A stretch of 64,000 bases of DNA from NCBI RefSeq assembly GCF_020748465.1, contig NZ_JAHZMP010000008.1:45331-109330 (forward strand), in the 5' to 3' direction. This document shows positions 16,259-25,666 of this stretch, one piece after another. The position numbers and the translations under genes were made by a program. This DNA is from Terrisporobacter mayombei (GTDB taxonomy: Bacteria > Bacillota > Clostridia > Peptostreptococcales > Peptostreptococcaceae). Below the pieces are notes generated by a model, which searched no databases, was not told the origin of the DNA, and saw only the letters and a list, made by a program, of their open reading frames with translations. Numbering within the stretch: the stretch's first letter is position 1; each line of letters begins with the position of its first letter.

Positions 16259-16307
16259 CCTGTAAATGTAGAATTTTAATTAAGTAAAAAATAAAGGTGG
16301 AGTTTAG

Positions 16308-17009
16308 GTGAAGAAAATAGAAGATTTATTTATAATAGAAAATTACTATAATGAGTTAAATATGCAAAAAATTTTCATAGATGATATGAAAAGTGATATG
16401 AGATTATTAAAATTTGAGAAACATGAATATTTGATAAGAGAGGATGAAGATTTAGAGTATTTGCTGTTTTTTATACAAGGTAAAGCGAAGGTATTTAAAA
16501 CATTGCCAAATGGTAGAAGTTTGCTTCTTGCTTTTTATAAGCCTTTCAGAGTAATAGGAGATATAGAAATTATAAAAAATCAAAGTGCAACAGGCACAGT
16601 TCTAGCTTTGAGTACTTGTTACTGCTTGGCAATACCAATGGAAAAAGCAAGGTTAAAATTAATTAAAGATAATAAATTCTTAAAATTTACTTGTGAGAGT
16701 TTAGCAGAAAAGTTAGCTGCTGTTAGTATGAATAGTTCTATTAATTTACTTTATCCATTGGAAAATAGATTGGCTAGTTATATTAATGAATCATTAACTT
16801 ATGGAGATGATCTATATATAGATTTTGATGAAAATTTAAATAATATAGCTGAGCTTTTGGGAAGTAGTTATAGACACTTACTTAGAACATTTAATACATT
16901 ATGTAAGAAAGGTGTATTAAAAAGAGAAGATGGAAAATATAAGATAATTAACAAAGCTTTATTAAAAGATTTAGCTGGGGACTTATATCAAGATGCTAAA
17001 TTTTTATAA
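16308..17009 (+). CDS. Crp/Fnr-family transcriptional regulator (YeiL-like)
   Basis: 233 residues from GTG 16308 behind AAGGTGGAG. N-terminal cupin-like effector domain (~20-135) with G-K-A-K-V-F-K and R-V-I-G-D-I-E blocks; C-terminal winged helix (~150-220) with L-N-N-I-A-E-L-L-G-S-S-Y-R-H-L-L-R as recognition helix. The glycine/arginine set of a true cAMP pocket is not evident, so the ligand is likely something else. It is probably regulator of the divergent transporter pair and of itself through the intervening palindrome. Confidence 0.85.
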   Translation: MKKIEDLFIIENYYNELNMQKIFIDDMKSDMRLLKFEKHEYLIREDEDLEYLLFFIQGKAKVFKTLPNGRSLLLAFYKPFRVIGDIEIIKNQSATGTVLALSTCYCLAIPMEKARLKLIKDNKFLKFTCESLAEKLAAVSMNSSINLLYPLENRLASYINESLTYGDDLYIDFDENLNNIAELLGSSYRHLLRTFNTLCKKGVLKREDGKYKIINKALLKDLAGDLYQDAKFL

Positions 17010-17080
17010 ATATACTAGGAAACCTATATGATAATAAATATAGAAATATAATTAAAAATATTAAATATTTTTGCGTAAAA

Positions 17081-17117
17081 AAAAAGAAGATATATATATA
17101 AATATCTTCTTTTTTTG
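17081..17117 (+). terminator. Terminator after the Crp/Fnr gene
   Basis: AAAAAGAAGATAT (17081-17093) pairs with ATATCTTCTTTTT (17102-17114), followed by more T residues. Confidence 0.75.
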
Positions 17118-17232
17118 TTAATATAAAATAGTAAATTATAAAAATTGCCACAATAAATGAAATGAATTGGTATAGTTAAAAAATATAAAACTTTATAGAA
17201 TATAGTTGTAAGGTAATTCAGGAGGGGACAAA

Positions 17233-19146
17233 TTGATAGTACTTAATAAAAGACAAATTAATATAATTGATTTTTTACAAAATAGTTCAGAATGGATAAC
17301 AATTGAAAATATAGCTAAGGTTTTTGACGTTAGTGTAAGAACTATTAGAAATGATTTAGATTGTATAAAAACATTATTAAAAGATTGTGATGCAAAACTT
17401 GAAAGAAAACCAAAGGTTGGAGTTAAGTTGATCATCAAAAAAGGAGAAAGTATAGATCATATTCTTAAGGGATATAAAAATAAATTATATTCACCAGAAG
17501 AAAGAGCCTTAATGATAGCATTAATCCTGATGATAAAGGGAAATGCTACCATAGAAGAATTATCAGAGTATATAGAAGTAAGTAAAAACACTTTAGTTAA
17601 TGATTTGAAATTAACTGAAGTAAAATTAAGAGAATTTGATATTAGTATCTCAAAAAAATCTTATCATGGAACTTTTATAGAAGAAAATAATGATGAAAAG
17701 TTAGGAGATGCCTTCTTAAAATTATATAGTAGGTTATCTGAAGGACAGGGTAAAGAAATTTATAAATGGCTATATAAATACAGCAATATAAATGAGGAAT
17801 ATATTAAAACAATTATAGAAGCTGTAGAAGAAGAAAAAAGCATTCAATATACTGAAGAATCATTAGAAGAATTAGAAATAATAATATTATTCACTTTATC
17901 AAGAGTATTAAATAATCAAGAAGTTAAACTAGATATGAATGCTGATAATGAAAGTAGTGAATTTAAAATATTAAGAAATATCATAGAAAAAGAAATTGAT
18001 GAAAAGATCCATAATGATAAGATAGAATATTTACTAAAAATATTTAAAGGTGCAAAAATAGCAAAGGATTTTAATTTAAATAAAGAAGAAAAAATAAATA
18101 AAATAACATCAGAAGTTTTATCTGAGTTGTGCATAATGTTAAACATCGAAGTAGATTCAGATGCTGAATTTATTAGACAGATGCAACTTCATTTGGAAAT
18201 TGCTATTTATAGAGTGGAAAATAATTTAGTAATTAATAATCCTCTCTTAGAAGAAATTAAGTACAAAATGTCCTTTATATATGGAATTACTGAAGAAATA
18301 CTAAGTAAAAAGAAAGATGTTATAGGAGTAGAGTTTCCAGAGGCAGAAATAGCTTATATGGCTATGTATTTCGGAACAATTTTCGAAAAGTACGCAAAAG
18401 GAAACTTTGGTGCTAATGTATTAGTTGTTTGTAACGGCGGTTTAGCAACATCAAGCTTATTAAAATCAAGAATGAATCTGATGATTCCTGAAATACAGAT
18501 ACAATCAATTTGTAGATTGAAAGATGTGGATGATTACTTAAATGAAGAAATTGACTTTATAGTTTCAACTGTCCCTTTACAAATCGAAGACTATAAAGTT
18601 ATACAAGTAAATCCGCTACTAGAATCAGGAGATTCACAAAAAATAAAATCTGAAATCTATAGTATATGGTATGAAAAAAACTGTAAATACTTAGCAGACA
18701 AAGTTAAAAATGAGAATGAAAGTGATTTAACTAAGATAATACTAGAAAAGTATGCACAGTTTGAGCAATCTATAGAAGACTGGAGGGAAGCAATAGAAAT
18801 AGCAGCGAAGCCTTTAATTAGAGATAAAAAAATAGAAAAGGCCTATGTAAATGATTCCATAAGAGTTATAGAAACCTTAGGAAACTACATGATGTTTATA
18901 CCAGAGATAGCATTTGTACATGCTACTCCAGAAAACGTAATAGAAAATGCTGTTAGTATATTGAATTTAAAAAGTCCAATAGATTTTGGAAGTAAAAACA
19001 GATCAACAGTAAAGACCATAGTTGTCCTTGCAAATAAAGAAGAAAATAAGAACTTAATTAACTTAACTAATATATTGATTAAGGATGATAATATAAAGAA
19101 ATTTAAAAATGCTAAATCATATGAGGATTTAAAATCTATAGTTTAG
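17233..19146 (+). CDS. PRD-containing PTS-linked transcriptional activator (BglG/MtlR-like)
   Basis: 637 residues from TTG 17233 behind AGGAGGGG. Two N-terminal helix-turn-helix regions (~5-60 and ~95-150), two PTS regulation domains (~190-290 and ~300-400), an EIIB-like domain opening V-L-V-V-C-N-G-G-L-A-T-S (~405-490), and an EIIA-like domain (~495-637) with F-V-H-A-T-P-E as its phospho-histidine site. Phosphorylation by the PTS should tune activity to sugar supply. The EIIA, EIIB and EIIC genes follow at once, so it most likely activates this operon. It is a DNA-binding activator rather than an RNA antiterminator, judged by the HTH domains. Confidence 0.9.
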   Translation: MIVLNKRQINIIDFLQNSSEWITIENIAKVFDVSVRTIRNDLDCIKTLLKDCDAKLERKPKVGVKLIIKKGESIDHILKGYKNKLYSPEERALMIALILMIKGNATIEELSEYIEVSKNTLVNDLKLTEVKLREFDISISKKSYHGTFIEENNDEKLGDAFLKLYSRLSEGQGKEIYKWLYKYSNINEEYIKTIIEAVEEEKSIQYTEESLEELEIIILFTLSRVLNNQEVKLDMNADNESSEFKILRNIIEKEIDEKIHNDKIEYLLKIFKGAKIAKDFNLNKEEKINKITSEVLSELCIMLNIEVDSDAEFIRQMQLHLEIAIYRVENNLVINNPLLEEIKYKMSFIYGITEEILSKKKDVIGVEFPEAEIAYMAMYFGTIFEKYAKGNFGANVLVVCNGGLATSSLLKSRMNLMIPEIQIQSICRLKDVDDYLNEEIDFIVSTVPLQIEDYKVIQVNPLLESGDSQKIKSEIYSIWYEKNCKYLADKVKNENESDLTKIILEKYAQFEQSIEDWREAIEIAAKPLIRDKKIEKAYVNDSIRVIETLGNYMMFIPEIAFVHATPENVIENAVSILNLKSPIDFGSKNRSTVKTIVVLANKEENKNLINLTNILIKDDNIKKFKNAKSYEDLKSIV

Positions 19147-19163
19147 CTAAGGGAGAAACGGGA

Positions 19164-19565
19164 ATGTTAGTAAAAATATTAGATAAAGTAGATAACTACA
19201 TGGATGCTATAAAAATGTCATGCGATATGTTAGAAGCAGAGGGAGTAGTTGAAAATAGATATTATGATGCAATACTAAATAAAATAGAAGAATTTGGACC
19301 ATATTTTTGTATAGCAGATGATATATGCATGCCTCATGCTAGGCCAGAAGATGGAGCAATAGAAGAAGGACTTTGCATTATAAAATTAAATGAACCAGTA
19401 GATTTTATGGGAAAAACAGTTAGAGTATTCTTCACATTATCAGCAAAAGATAATGAGTCACATTTAGGACTTATGAGAAAAATTGCAGATGTATGTATGA
19501 ATAAAGATAAATTTAATAATTTACTAAAGGTAGAAACAGAACAACAATTAATGGAGGTATTTTAA
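19164..19565 (+). CDS. PTS EIIA component, ascorbate/mannitol-fructose type
   Basis: 133 residues, cytoplasmic. The phospho-accepting histidine is H58 in I-C-M-P-H-A-R-P-E, and the surrounding F-G-P-Y-F-C-I-A-D-D block is typical of EIIA of UlaC/SgaA type. It receives phosphate from HPr and passes it to the EIIB encoded one base downstream. It shares the operon with a matching regulator, EIIB and EIIC. Confidence 0.9.
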   Translation: MLVKILDKVDNYMDAIKMSCDMLEAEGVVENRYYDAILNKIEEFGPYFCIADDICMPHARPEDGAIEEGLCIIKLNEPVDFMGKTVRVFFTLSAKDNESHLGLMRKIADVCMNKDKFNNLLKVETEQQLMEVF

Positions 19566-19566
19566 T

Positions 19567-19842
19567 ATGAAAAAAATAATGGCAGTTTGTGGATCAGGAT
19601 TAGGATCAAGTTTTATGGTAGAAATGAATATAACAGATGTATTAAATGAGTTAGGTGTAGCTGATCAATATGAAGCTAGTCATACTTCATTAGCAGATGT
19701 AACAGCATCAGATGCAGATATATTCGTAACGGGTGCAGATTTAGCAGATAGTGCAAGTCACTTACCAGAATTAATAGTGTTAGATTCTTTATTAGATAGA
19801 GATGAATTAAAAGCTAAGATACAAGAAAAAATAGGAGTTTAA
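19567..19842 (+). CDS. PTS EIIB component, ascorbate (UlaB/SgaB) type
   Basis: 91 residues. The phospho-cysteine is C8 in A-V-C-G-S-G-L-G-S-S-F-M, the P-loop signature of EIIB of the ascorbate/galactitol group. It begins one base after the EIIA stop. It transfers phosphate from EIIA to the sugar carried by EIIC. An 80-base gap with a G-rich hairpin (CCTCTTTT with AAAAGGGG, ~19852-19873) separates it from EIIC and may adjust relative expression. Confidence 0.9.
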   Translation: MKKIMAVCGSGLGSSFMVEMNITDVLNELGVADQYEASHTSLADVTASDADIFVTGADLADSASHLPELIVLDSLLDRDELKAKIQEKIGV

Positions 19843-19927
19843 TTAATATCCTCTTTTTATAATAAAAGGGGAAAAAATAATAGTCATAAAAACGTTTTAC
19901 TAAAAATCAGAATGAGGGGAAGTTAAA

Positions 19928-21298
19928 ATGACAGGATTTTTAAAAGTGTTAGTAGATTTTATATCTGAACCAGCGGTATTAGTAGGTATTATAGTTTTGA
20001 TAGGTTTGTTACTTCAAAAGAAACCTGTAGATGTAATAATAAAATCAACTTTAAAAGCAATGGTTGGATTTGTTGTAATTAGTGCAGCAGCAGGAGTTAT
20101 AGTTGGGTCATTAGAACCATTTGGAGTAATGTTTGAAAAAGGATTTAACATATCAGGTGTTATACCAAATAACGAAGCAATAGTTGCAATGGCCATAGAT
20201 GAATTTGGTACGGCAACAGCTTTAATAATGGCATTTGGTATGGTAGCAAACATAATAATAGCAAGATTCACAAAATTTAAATATATATTCTTAACAGGAC
20301 ATCATACTTTATTTATGTCTTGTATGATAGCTGTTATATTAGCATCAGGTGGAATGAGCGGAGTGCAATTAATATTCACAGGTTCACTAGCTTTAGGTTT
20401 AATAATGGTATTATCACCAGCAATGTTACAACCTTTTATGAAAAAAATAACTAAAAATGATTCAGTAGCAATGGGGCATTTTTCAGGAACAGGATATGCA
20501 TTATCAGCATTAATAGGAAAAGTTGTTGGTAAAAATTCTAAATCAACTGAAGAAATGAAAGTTCCAAAATCATTAAGTTTCTTAAGAGACTCAGTAGTAT
20601 CAGTTTCAATAACAATGTTAATTCTTTATGTTATAGTTGCAATAGCAGCAGGACCAGAATTTGTTGAAACAAAATTATCAGGTGGAGACAACTTTTTAGT
20701 ATTTGCACTAATTCAAGCATTAACATTTGCAGCAGGATTCATATTAATACAAAATGGTGTTAGATTAGTTCTTAACGAAATAGTACCAGCATTTAAGGGT
20801 ATATCTAGCAAATTAGTTCCAAATTCAAAACCAGCGCTAGATTGTCCAATAGTATTTCCATATGCACAAAACGCAGTTTTAATAGGGTTTATATGCTCAT
20901 TCTTAGGAGGAGTAGTTTCTATGGCAATCATGGGAACTTTAGGATTAGTAATGATAATACCAGGTGTTGTACCTCATTTCTTCTGTGGAGCAACTGCAGC
21001 AGTATTTGGTAACTCAACTGGAGGTAGAAGAGGAGCTATAATAGGATCATTTGCAAATGGCATATTAATATCATTCTTACCAATAGCATTATTACCTGTA
21101 CTTGGTAACTTAGGATTTGCAAACTCTACATTCTCAGATGCAGACTTTGGTGTTGCAGGTATATTCTTAGGAAAAATTCAAGAATTTATAGGTGGAAATG
21201 GCTTGACAGCAGTCTTAGTAGGAATATTTGCATTACTAGTTGCTATAAGTGTATTATCTAAAAATAAAGAAGACAAAGATACTAAAGAAGCAGCTTAA
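19928..21298 (+). CDS. PTS EIIC membrane component, ascorbate (UlaA/SgaT) family
   Basis: 456 residues with about ten or eleven hydrophobic helices. The G-L-L-L-Q-K-K-P start, the D-E-F-G-T-A-T-A-L block near 96, the F-L-T-G-H-H-T-L-F-M-S segment near 121 and G-H-F-S-G-T-G-Y near 182 are family hallmarks. It imports and phosphorylates a sugar with the EIIA/EIIB pair. Ascorbate is the classical substrate, but ascorbate-catabolism genes (ulaD-G type) are absent here; transketolase and transaldolase follow instead, so a pentose-like or other sugar is possible. The C-terminal tail is charged. Confidence 0.9.
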   Translation: MTGFLKVLVDFISEPAVLVGIIVLIGLLLQKKPVDVIIKSTLKAMVGFVVISAAAGVIVGSLEPFGVMFEKGFNISGVIPNNEAIVAMAIDEFGTATALIMAFGMVANIIIARFTKFKYIFLTGHHTLFMSCMIAVILASGGMSGVQLIFTGSLALGLIMVLSPAMLQPFMKKITKNDSVAMGHFSGTGYALSALIGKVVGKNSKSTEEMKVPKSLSFLRDSVVSVSITMLILYVIVAIAAGPEFVETKLSGGDNFLVFALIQALTFAAGFILIQNGVRLVLNEIVPAFKGISSKLVPNSKPALDCPIVFPYAQNAVLIGFICSFLGGVVSMAIMGTLGLVMIIPGVVPHFFCGATAAVFGNSTGGRRGAIIGSFANGILISFLPIALLPVLGNLGFANSTFSDADFGVAGIFLGKIQEFIGGNGLTAVLVGIFALLVAISVLSKNKEDKDTKEAA

Positions 21299-21307
21299 TA
21301 TATAAAA

Positions 21308-21338
21308 AAATTGAGGAATAATTAATTCCTCAATTTTT
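21308..21338 (+). terminator. Hairpin with T-tail inside the sugar operon
   Basis: AAATTGAGGAAT (21308-21319) pairs with ATTCCTCAATTT (21325-21336), then T residues. It lies between EIIC and transketolase genes, so it may be a partial terminator that sets lower enzyme than transporter expression, or protect the 3' end of the PTS message. Confidence 0.65.
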
Positions 21339-21375
21339 ATACCCAAAATCAGAATAATTGAGGAGAAAAGATTAA

Positions 21376-22188
21376 ATGAACAAGGAAAATTTAGTAGAAA
21401 TATCAAAAGAATTAAGACAAGATATTATTCAAATGATAAATAAAGCAGGTTCAGGACATCCAGGAGGATCTCTTTCTGTTATAGATATATTAACATATCT
21501 TTATTTTGAAAAAATGAATGTGGATGTGAAAAATCCAAAGGCAGATGATAGGGATAGATTCGTATTAAGTAAAGGTCATGCAGCGCCAGCCCTTTATACA
21601 ACACTTGCAAAAAAAGGATTTTTTGATAAAGAAGAGTTAAATAATTTAAGAGAATTAGGCTCAATACTTCAAGGTCATCCAGATGCAAAAAAATGCCCAG
21701 GTGTAGATATATCAACAGGATCTTTAGGACAAGGTATGTCAAATGCATGTGGAATAGCTTTAGGATATAAAATGAATAAATCAACTGGAAGAGTATATGT
21801 TGCTCTTGGAGATGGTGAGATCCAAGAAGGAATAGTATGGGAAGCTATGATGGCAGCTAACAAATACAAGTTAGATAATTTAGTGGCTATCATAGATAAT
21901 AACAAAATTCAATTAGATGGTAGAACAAGTGAAATAATGCCAAACGATAACTTAAAAGAAAGAATAGTTAATTTTGGATGGAATGTGGTTGAATGTAATG
22001 GTCACGATTTTGAAGAGTTAGAAAAAGCATTTAATAATGCAGAGTCTACAAAAAATAAACCTACTTGTATAATAGCGAATACTGTAAAAGGTAAAGGCAT
22101 CTCTTTTATGGAAGACAATGTAGCTTGGCATGGTGCAGCACCAAATGCAGAACAAACTAAACAAGCTATAGAAGAAATTGTAGGATAG
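21376..22188 (+). CDS. Transketolase, N-terminal (thiamine diphosphate-binding) subunit
   Basis: 270 residues, the length of split transketolase N-subunits. S-G-H-P-G-G-S-L-S near residue 26, S-K-G-H-A-A-P-A-L-Y near 68 and the thiamine-diphosphate motif G-D-G-E-I-Q-E-G ... N-N near 145-175 are clear. It works with the next gene to move two-carbon units between sugar phosphates. Together with the transaldolase it forms the non-oxidative pentose phosphate branch inside this PTS operon. Confidence 0.95.
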   Translation: MNKENLVEISKELRQDIIQMINKAGSGHPGGSLSVIDILTYLYFEKMNVDVKNPKADDRDRFVLSKGHAAPALYTTLAKKGFFDKEELNNLRELGSILQGHPDAKKCPGVDISTGSLGQGMSNACGIALGYKMNKSTGRVYVALGDGEIQEGIVWEAMMAANKYKLDNLVAIIDNNKIQLDGRTSEIMPNDNLKERIVNFGWNVVECNGHDFEELEKAFNNAESTKNKPTCIIANTVKGKGISFMEDNVAWHGAAPNAEQTKQAIEEIVG

Positions 22189-22199
22189 GGGGAGTTTAG

Positions 22200-23126
22200 A
22201 TGAAAAGGGCAACTAGAGAATCATATGGAGCTACATTAGTAGAGTTAGGAAAAGAGAGAGAAGATATAGTAGTTTTAGAAGCGGATTTATCAAAAGCTAC
22301 TAAATCAGAAATGTTTGATAAAGCATTTCCAGAAAGATTTGTTAATGTGGGAATAGCAGAACAAAATATGGTTGGTATGGCAGCGGGACTTGCGAGTACA
22401 GGAAAAGTTCCATTTGCTACAACATTTGCAGTATTTGCAGCAGGCAGAGCTTTTGAAGTAATAAGAAACTCAGTATGCTATCCCAAAGCTAATGTAAAAA
22501 TAGCAGCAACTCATGCAGGTATAACTGTAGGACCTGATGGAGGGTCTCATCAAGCAATAGAAGATATGGCACTTATGTGCTCACTTCCTAATATGGTTGT
22601 ATTATCTCCAGCAGATGATATAGAAGCTTGTAAGTGTGTTAAGGCAGCCGCTGAAATAGATGGACCAGTTTATTTAAGATTTGGAAGAATAGCTTTAGAT
22701 GATATATACACTGATGAATATGATTTCCAAATAGGAAAAGGAAATGAACTTATGGCTGGTGATGATGTTGCTATAATATCAACTGGAATAATGGTTCATA
22801 AATCATTAAAAGCAGCGAAAGAACTTAAAGAAGAAGGTATAAATGTAAGAGTTATTAATATGGCTACAATCAAACCTATAGATGAAGAAATAATAATAAA
22901 AGCAGCAAAAGAAACAAAAGGAATAGTTACAGTTGAAGAGCACTCAATTATAGGTGGTTTAGGAGATAGAGTATCTGCTGTGGTTTGTGAAAATGCACCA
23001 ACAGTGGTTAAAAAAATCGGTGTAAAAGATGTATTTGGAGAATCAGGAAGTCCTGATGCTTTATTAGAAAAACATGGATTAACAGTAGAAAATATAAAAG
23101 AGACAGTAAAAAATATAGTTAGATAA
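22200..23126 (+). CDS. Transketolase, C-terminal subunit
   Basis: 308 residues. The pyrimidine-binding domain begins with R-E-S-Y-G-A-T-L, includes F-V-N-V-G-I-A-E-Q-N-M-V-G-M-A-A-G-L-A near 50-65 (catalytic Glu) and T-H-A-G-I-T-V-G-P-D-G near 105. A transketolase C-domain follows, with E-E-H-S-I-I-G-G-L-G near 245. It begins 11 bases after the N-subunit with GGGGGAG as ribosome site. It forms a heterotetramer-type enzyme with the upstream product. Confidence 0.95.
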   Translation: MKRATRESYGATLVELGKEREDIVVLEADLSKATKSEMFDKAFPERFVNVGIAEQNMVGMAAGLASTGKVPFATTFAVFAAGRAFEVIRNSVCYPKANVKIAATHAGITVGPDGGSHQAIEDMALMCSLPNMVVLSPADDIEACKCVKAAAEIDGPVYLRFGRIALDDIYTDEYDFQIGKGNELMAGDDVAIISTGIMVHKSLKAAKELKEEGINVRVINMATIKPIDEEIIIKAAKETKGIVTVEEHSIIGGLGDRVSAVVCENAPTVVKKIGVKDVFGESGSPDALLEKHGLTVENIKETVKNIVR

Positions 23127-23144
23127 TTTGGGGAGAGACAGAAA

Positions 23145-23792
23145 ATGAAATTATTTATAGATACAGCGAATATAGAAGAAATAAGAGAAATTGCAGAATT
23201 AGGAGTTATATGTGGCGTTACAACTAACCCTTCACTAATTGCAAAAGAAGGTAGAGATATAGTTGCTGCAATGAAAGAAATAACAGAAATAGTTGATGGA
23301 CCAATAAGTGCAGAAGTAATTGCTCTAAAATGTGATGAAATGGTTAAAGAAGCTGAAGAATTAGTTAAAATACATAAGAACATAGTAATAAAATTACCAA
23401 TGTGCAAGGAAGGATTAAAAGCAGTAAAAATATTATCTCAAAAAGGAATAAAAACTAATGTAACATTAATATTCTCAGCAGTTCAAGCTTTAATGGCTGC
23501 AAGAGCTGGTGCAACTTATGTAAGCCCATTTGTAGGAAGATTAGATGACATAGGAACAGTAGGAATAAATTTAATTTCACAAGTAAGTGAAATATTCCAA
23601 ATACACAATATACAAACAGAAATAATATCAGCAAGTATAAGACATCCAATGCATGTACATGAAAGTGCTTTAGCTGGTGCTCATATAGCAACAATACCAT
23701 ATAAATTATATAATCAAATGTTTAATCATCCATTAACTACAAGCGGAATAGAAAAATTCGTTAAAGATTATGAAGCAGCATTTGGAAAATAG
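23145..23792 (+). CDS. tal: Transaldolase, small TalC type
   Basis: 215 residues. The Schiff-base lysine is K83 in V-I-K-L-P-M. Two positions separate this group from fructose-6-phosphate aldolases: here E57 (S-A-E-V) replaces the aldolase Gln, and F129 (S-P-F-V-G-R) replaces the aldolase Tyr. Both match true transaldolases. It exchanges three-carbon units between sugar phosphates and completes the operon's pentose phosphate function. It starts 18 bases after transketolase with GGGGAGAG. A weak GAG/CTC hairpin with T-run follows at about 23795-23820. Confidence 0.92.
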   Translation: MKLFIDTANIEEIREIAELGVICGVTTNPSLIAKEGRDIVAAMKEITEIVDGPISAEVIALKCDEMVKEAEELVKIHKNIVIKLPMCKEGLKAVKILSQKGIKTNVTLIFSAVQALMAARAGATYVSPFVGRLDDIGTVGINLISQVSEIFQIHNIQTEIISASIRHPMHVHESALAGAHIATIPYKLYNQMFNHPLTTSGIEKFVKDYEAAFGK

Positions 23793-23878
23793 AGTGAAAC
23801 AATTCCTCTCTTTTTTATTTAATGTAGAATATCATATAAAAAACTATAAAATAGATAAACTAATTATGTATAGGTATA

Positions 23879-23906
23879 TTGTTAAGTCATAAAAATATGA
23901 TACAAT
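23879..23906 (+). promoter_or_regulatory. Promoter of the phnA/yjdM gene
   Basis: TTGTTA (23879-23884) and TACAAT (23901-23906) are 16 bases apart, about 85 bases before the start codon. Confidence 0.5.
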
Positions 23907-23991
23907 ATGAAAGGCTATAAAGCTGTTATATAATGAAAATTCTATTTTAAGAATTGGACATAAGGACATAAGAAAGAGAGGAAATAATATC

Positions 23992-24333
23992 GTGGAAAAT
24001 TATCCAAATTGCCCTAAATGTAATTCAGAATATACTTATGAAGATGGAACTTTATATGTTTGCCCAGAATGTGCTCATGAATGGTCACAAACAGAAGAAG
24101 CCACAGAAGAAAATGTAATAAAAGATGCAAATGGAAACATATTAAATGATGGAGATGCTGTAACAGTAATAAAAGACCTTAAAGTAAAAGGATCTTCATC
24201 TTCTATAAAAATAGGAACAAAAGTTAAAAGTATACGTTTAGTTCCTGATGCTACTGATGGACATGATATAGAATGTAAAATAGATGGTTTCGGAGCTATG
24301 AAACTAAAATCAAGCGTTGTAAAAAAAGCATAG
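23992..24333 (+). CDS. yjdM: PhnA/YjdM family zinc-ribbon protein
   Basis: 113 residues from GTG 23992 behind GAGAGGAAA. N-terminal zinc ribbon has C-P-K-C at residues 7-10 and C-P-E-C at about 28-31; the C-terminal half is a small beta domain with [23 protein letters not shown]. Despite the old name it is not needed for phosphonate breakdown, and its molecular role is unproven. It is a single-gene unit with its own promoter and terminator. Confidence 0.92.
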   Translation: MENYPNCPKCNSEYTYEDGTLYVCPECAHEWSQTEEATEENVIKDANGNILNDGDAVTVIKDLKVKGSSSSIKIGTKVKSIRLVPDATDGHDIECKIDGFGAMKLKSSVVKKA

Positions 24334-24340
24334 TATAAAA

Positions 24341-24376
24341 TAAGAACTAGACTTAGATCTAGTTCTTATTTTACTT
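24341..24376. terminator. Bidirectional terminator
   Basis: AAATAAGAACTAGA (24341-24354) pairs over 14 perfect base pairs with 24361-24374 across a six-base loop. A and T tracts on both sides serve yjdM and the converging zinc-ribbon gene. Confidence 0.85.
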
Positions 24377-24383
24377 CTTAAAC

Positions 24384-24752
24384 TTATAATTTTTGTCCGC
24401 ACTTAGGGCAATATTGAAAATCTTCGTTACCTATGTATCCACAATTTGAGCATCTATTTATATTAGGTTGATTATAGTTTGCTAATTGTAAGTCATTTTC
24501 TGAAATTATTATGTTTTCTCGCCTACTTATTTTTATTCCCAACTCATCACTTAAAATATAAATATTATTACAACAAGTATTTTTAACATAGTATTTTTTA
24601 TTCCATTTAAAAATGGGAATAAAGAAAAGACTGAAGCACATATAAGTCATATAAACTTCCATTCTGCCAAAGGCGCCACACATGGGGCAAACCATAGTTT
24701 GAATATAATCTAGTTTCTTTTCTCCATTGGAAATACCACCAATAAAAAACAT
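24384..24752 (-). CDS. Small zinc-ribbon protein of unknown function
   Basis: 122 residues from the ATG at 24752, eight bases after GGGAG; longer frames add an unsupported N-terminus. It opens with a short hydrophobic stretch (M-F-F-I-G-G-I). It contains C-P-M-C near residue 22, a hydrophobic M-C-F-S-L-F-F-I-P-I-F block near 38-50, a C-C pair, and a C-terminal zinc ribbon C-S-N-C ... C-P-K-C. Membrane-associated zinc-ribbon proteins of this shape are common in clostridia, but no function is known to me. Confidence 0.7.
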   Translation of the reverse strand: MFFIGGISNGEKKLDYIQTMVCPMCGAFGRMEVYMTYMCFSLFFIPIFKWNKKYYVKNTCCNNIYILSDELGIKISRRENIIISENDLQLANYNQPNINRCSNCGYIGNEDFQYCPKCGQKL

Positions 24753-24943
24753 AATATCAACTCCCATATTAATTATATCACAGGACAAAAGCATTAATAT
24801 AAGTATATTAAAGAGAAAAAATAATTAAGAAAACGATTAATTACCACTAAAAACTAATATATTTTTTTCAATATTATATAATATAATATATACTTAAGCT
24901 GTAAAAATATATAACTTTTTTAATATGGAAAGGAAAATTCAGC

Positions 24944-25493
24944 ATGGGGAAAACTAATAATTTTATATCAATTATAAGAGACTACGTTATTGTAACAATA
25001 GGAGTAATATTAGTAGCATTTGGAATACAATATTTTTATGCACCAAATCAAATAGCAGGTGGCGGTTTAAGTGGACTATCATTGGTTATTAGTAACTATG
25101 TTCCTGCATTATCTGTAGGTACTATTGTATTTTTTGGAAAAAGTAATGAACTCTTATGCGTTAACAAATAATTTACTATTGGCAGTTATGTTTGGGACTT
25201 TAATAATAGCAGCAGGAATAGGAATAACATTTGCAATAAATGCTTCAACAGGAGGTACTGACATATTAGCAAAAATACTTAATAAGTATTCTACAATAAA
25301 TTTATGAATATCTTTATTAATAGTAGATTTAGCTGTTGTTGTATGTGGAACTTTAACGTTTGGATTAGACAAAGGATTTTATTCTTTATTAGCTGTAATA
25401 ATGAATGGATTAGTAGTTGATAGAGTAATTATAATGATAGAGAAGAATCAAAAATCTAATTTAAAATTAAAAGAAGAAAGCGTAGCTGCTTAA
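24944..25493 (+). pseudogene. Broken YitT-family membrane protein gene
   Basis: The first ~65 codons encode a normal YitT start (F-Y-A-P-N-Q-I-A-G-G-G-L-S-G-L-S) and then run out of frame near 25135, ending at 25171. Homology resumes in another frame from about 25150 (L-T-N-N-L-L-L-A ... A-S-T-G-G-T-D-I-L-A-K). A TGA at 25305-25307 then interrupts it, and the frame continues to 25493. About 50 residues seem lost at the frameshift, and the usual C-terminal DUF2179 domain is missing. At least one frameshift/deletion and one nonsense change make it non-functional. Confidence 0.8.
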
Positions 25494-25495
25494 CA

Positions 25496-25528
25496 AAAAA
25501 ACGTATTAATTATATTGATACGTTTTTT
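25496..25528 (+). terminator. Terminator after the broken YitT gene
   Basis: AAAAAACGTAT (25496-25506) pairs with ATACGTTTTTT (25518-25528), giving a stem with T-tail that has outlived the gene. Confidence 0.75.
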
Positions 25529-25666
25529 TATGATTATAATAAATATTTTTCATGATAAAACATATGGAAAATAAATCTTAAGAGGATTATAATATTGATG
25601 AAATATTGATAAATTTGAAGGGTTCAGTAAACATTAAATTTGACAATAATTTAAGGAGGAGTAGTT

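Noticed and set aside
23145..23792. Annotation as fructose-6-phosphate aldolase
   Set aside because: Residues E57 and F129 match transaldolase, not the aldolase Gln and Tyr.
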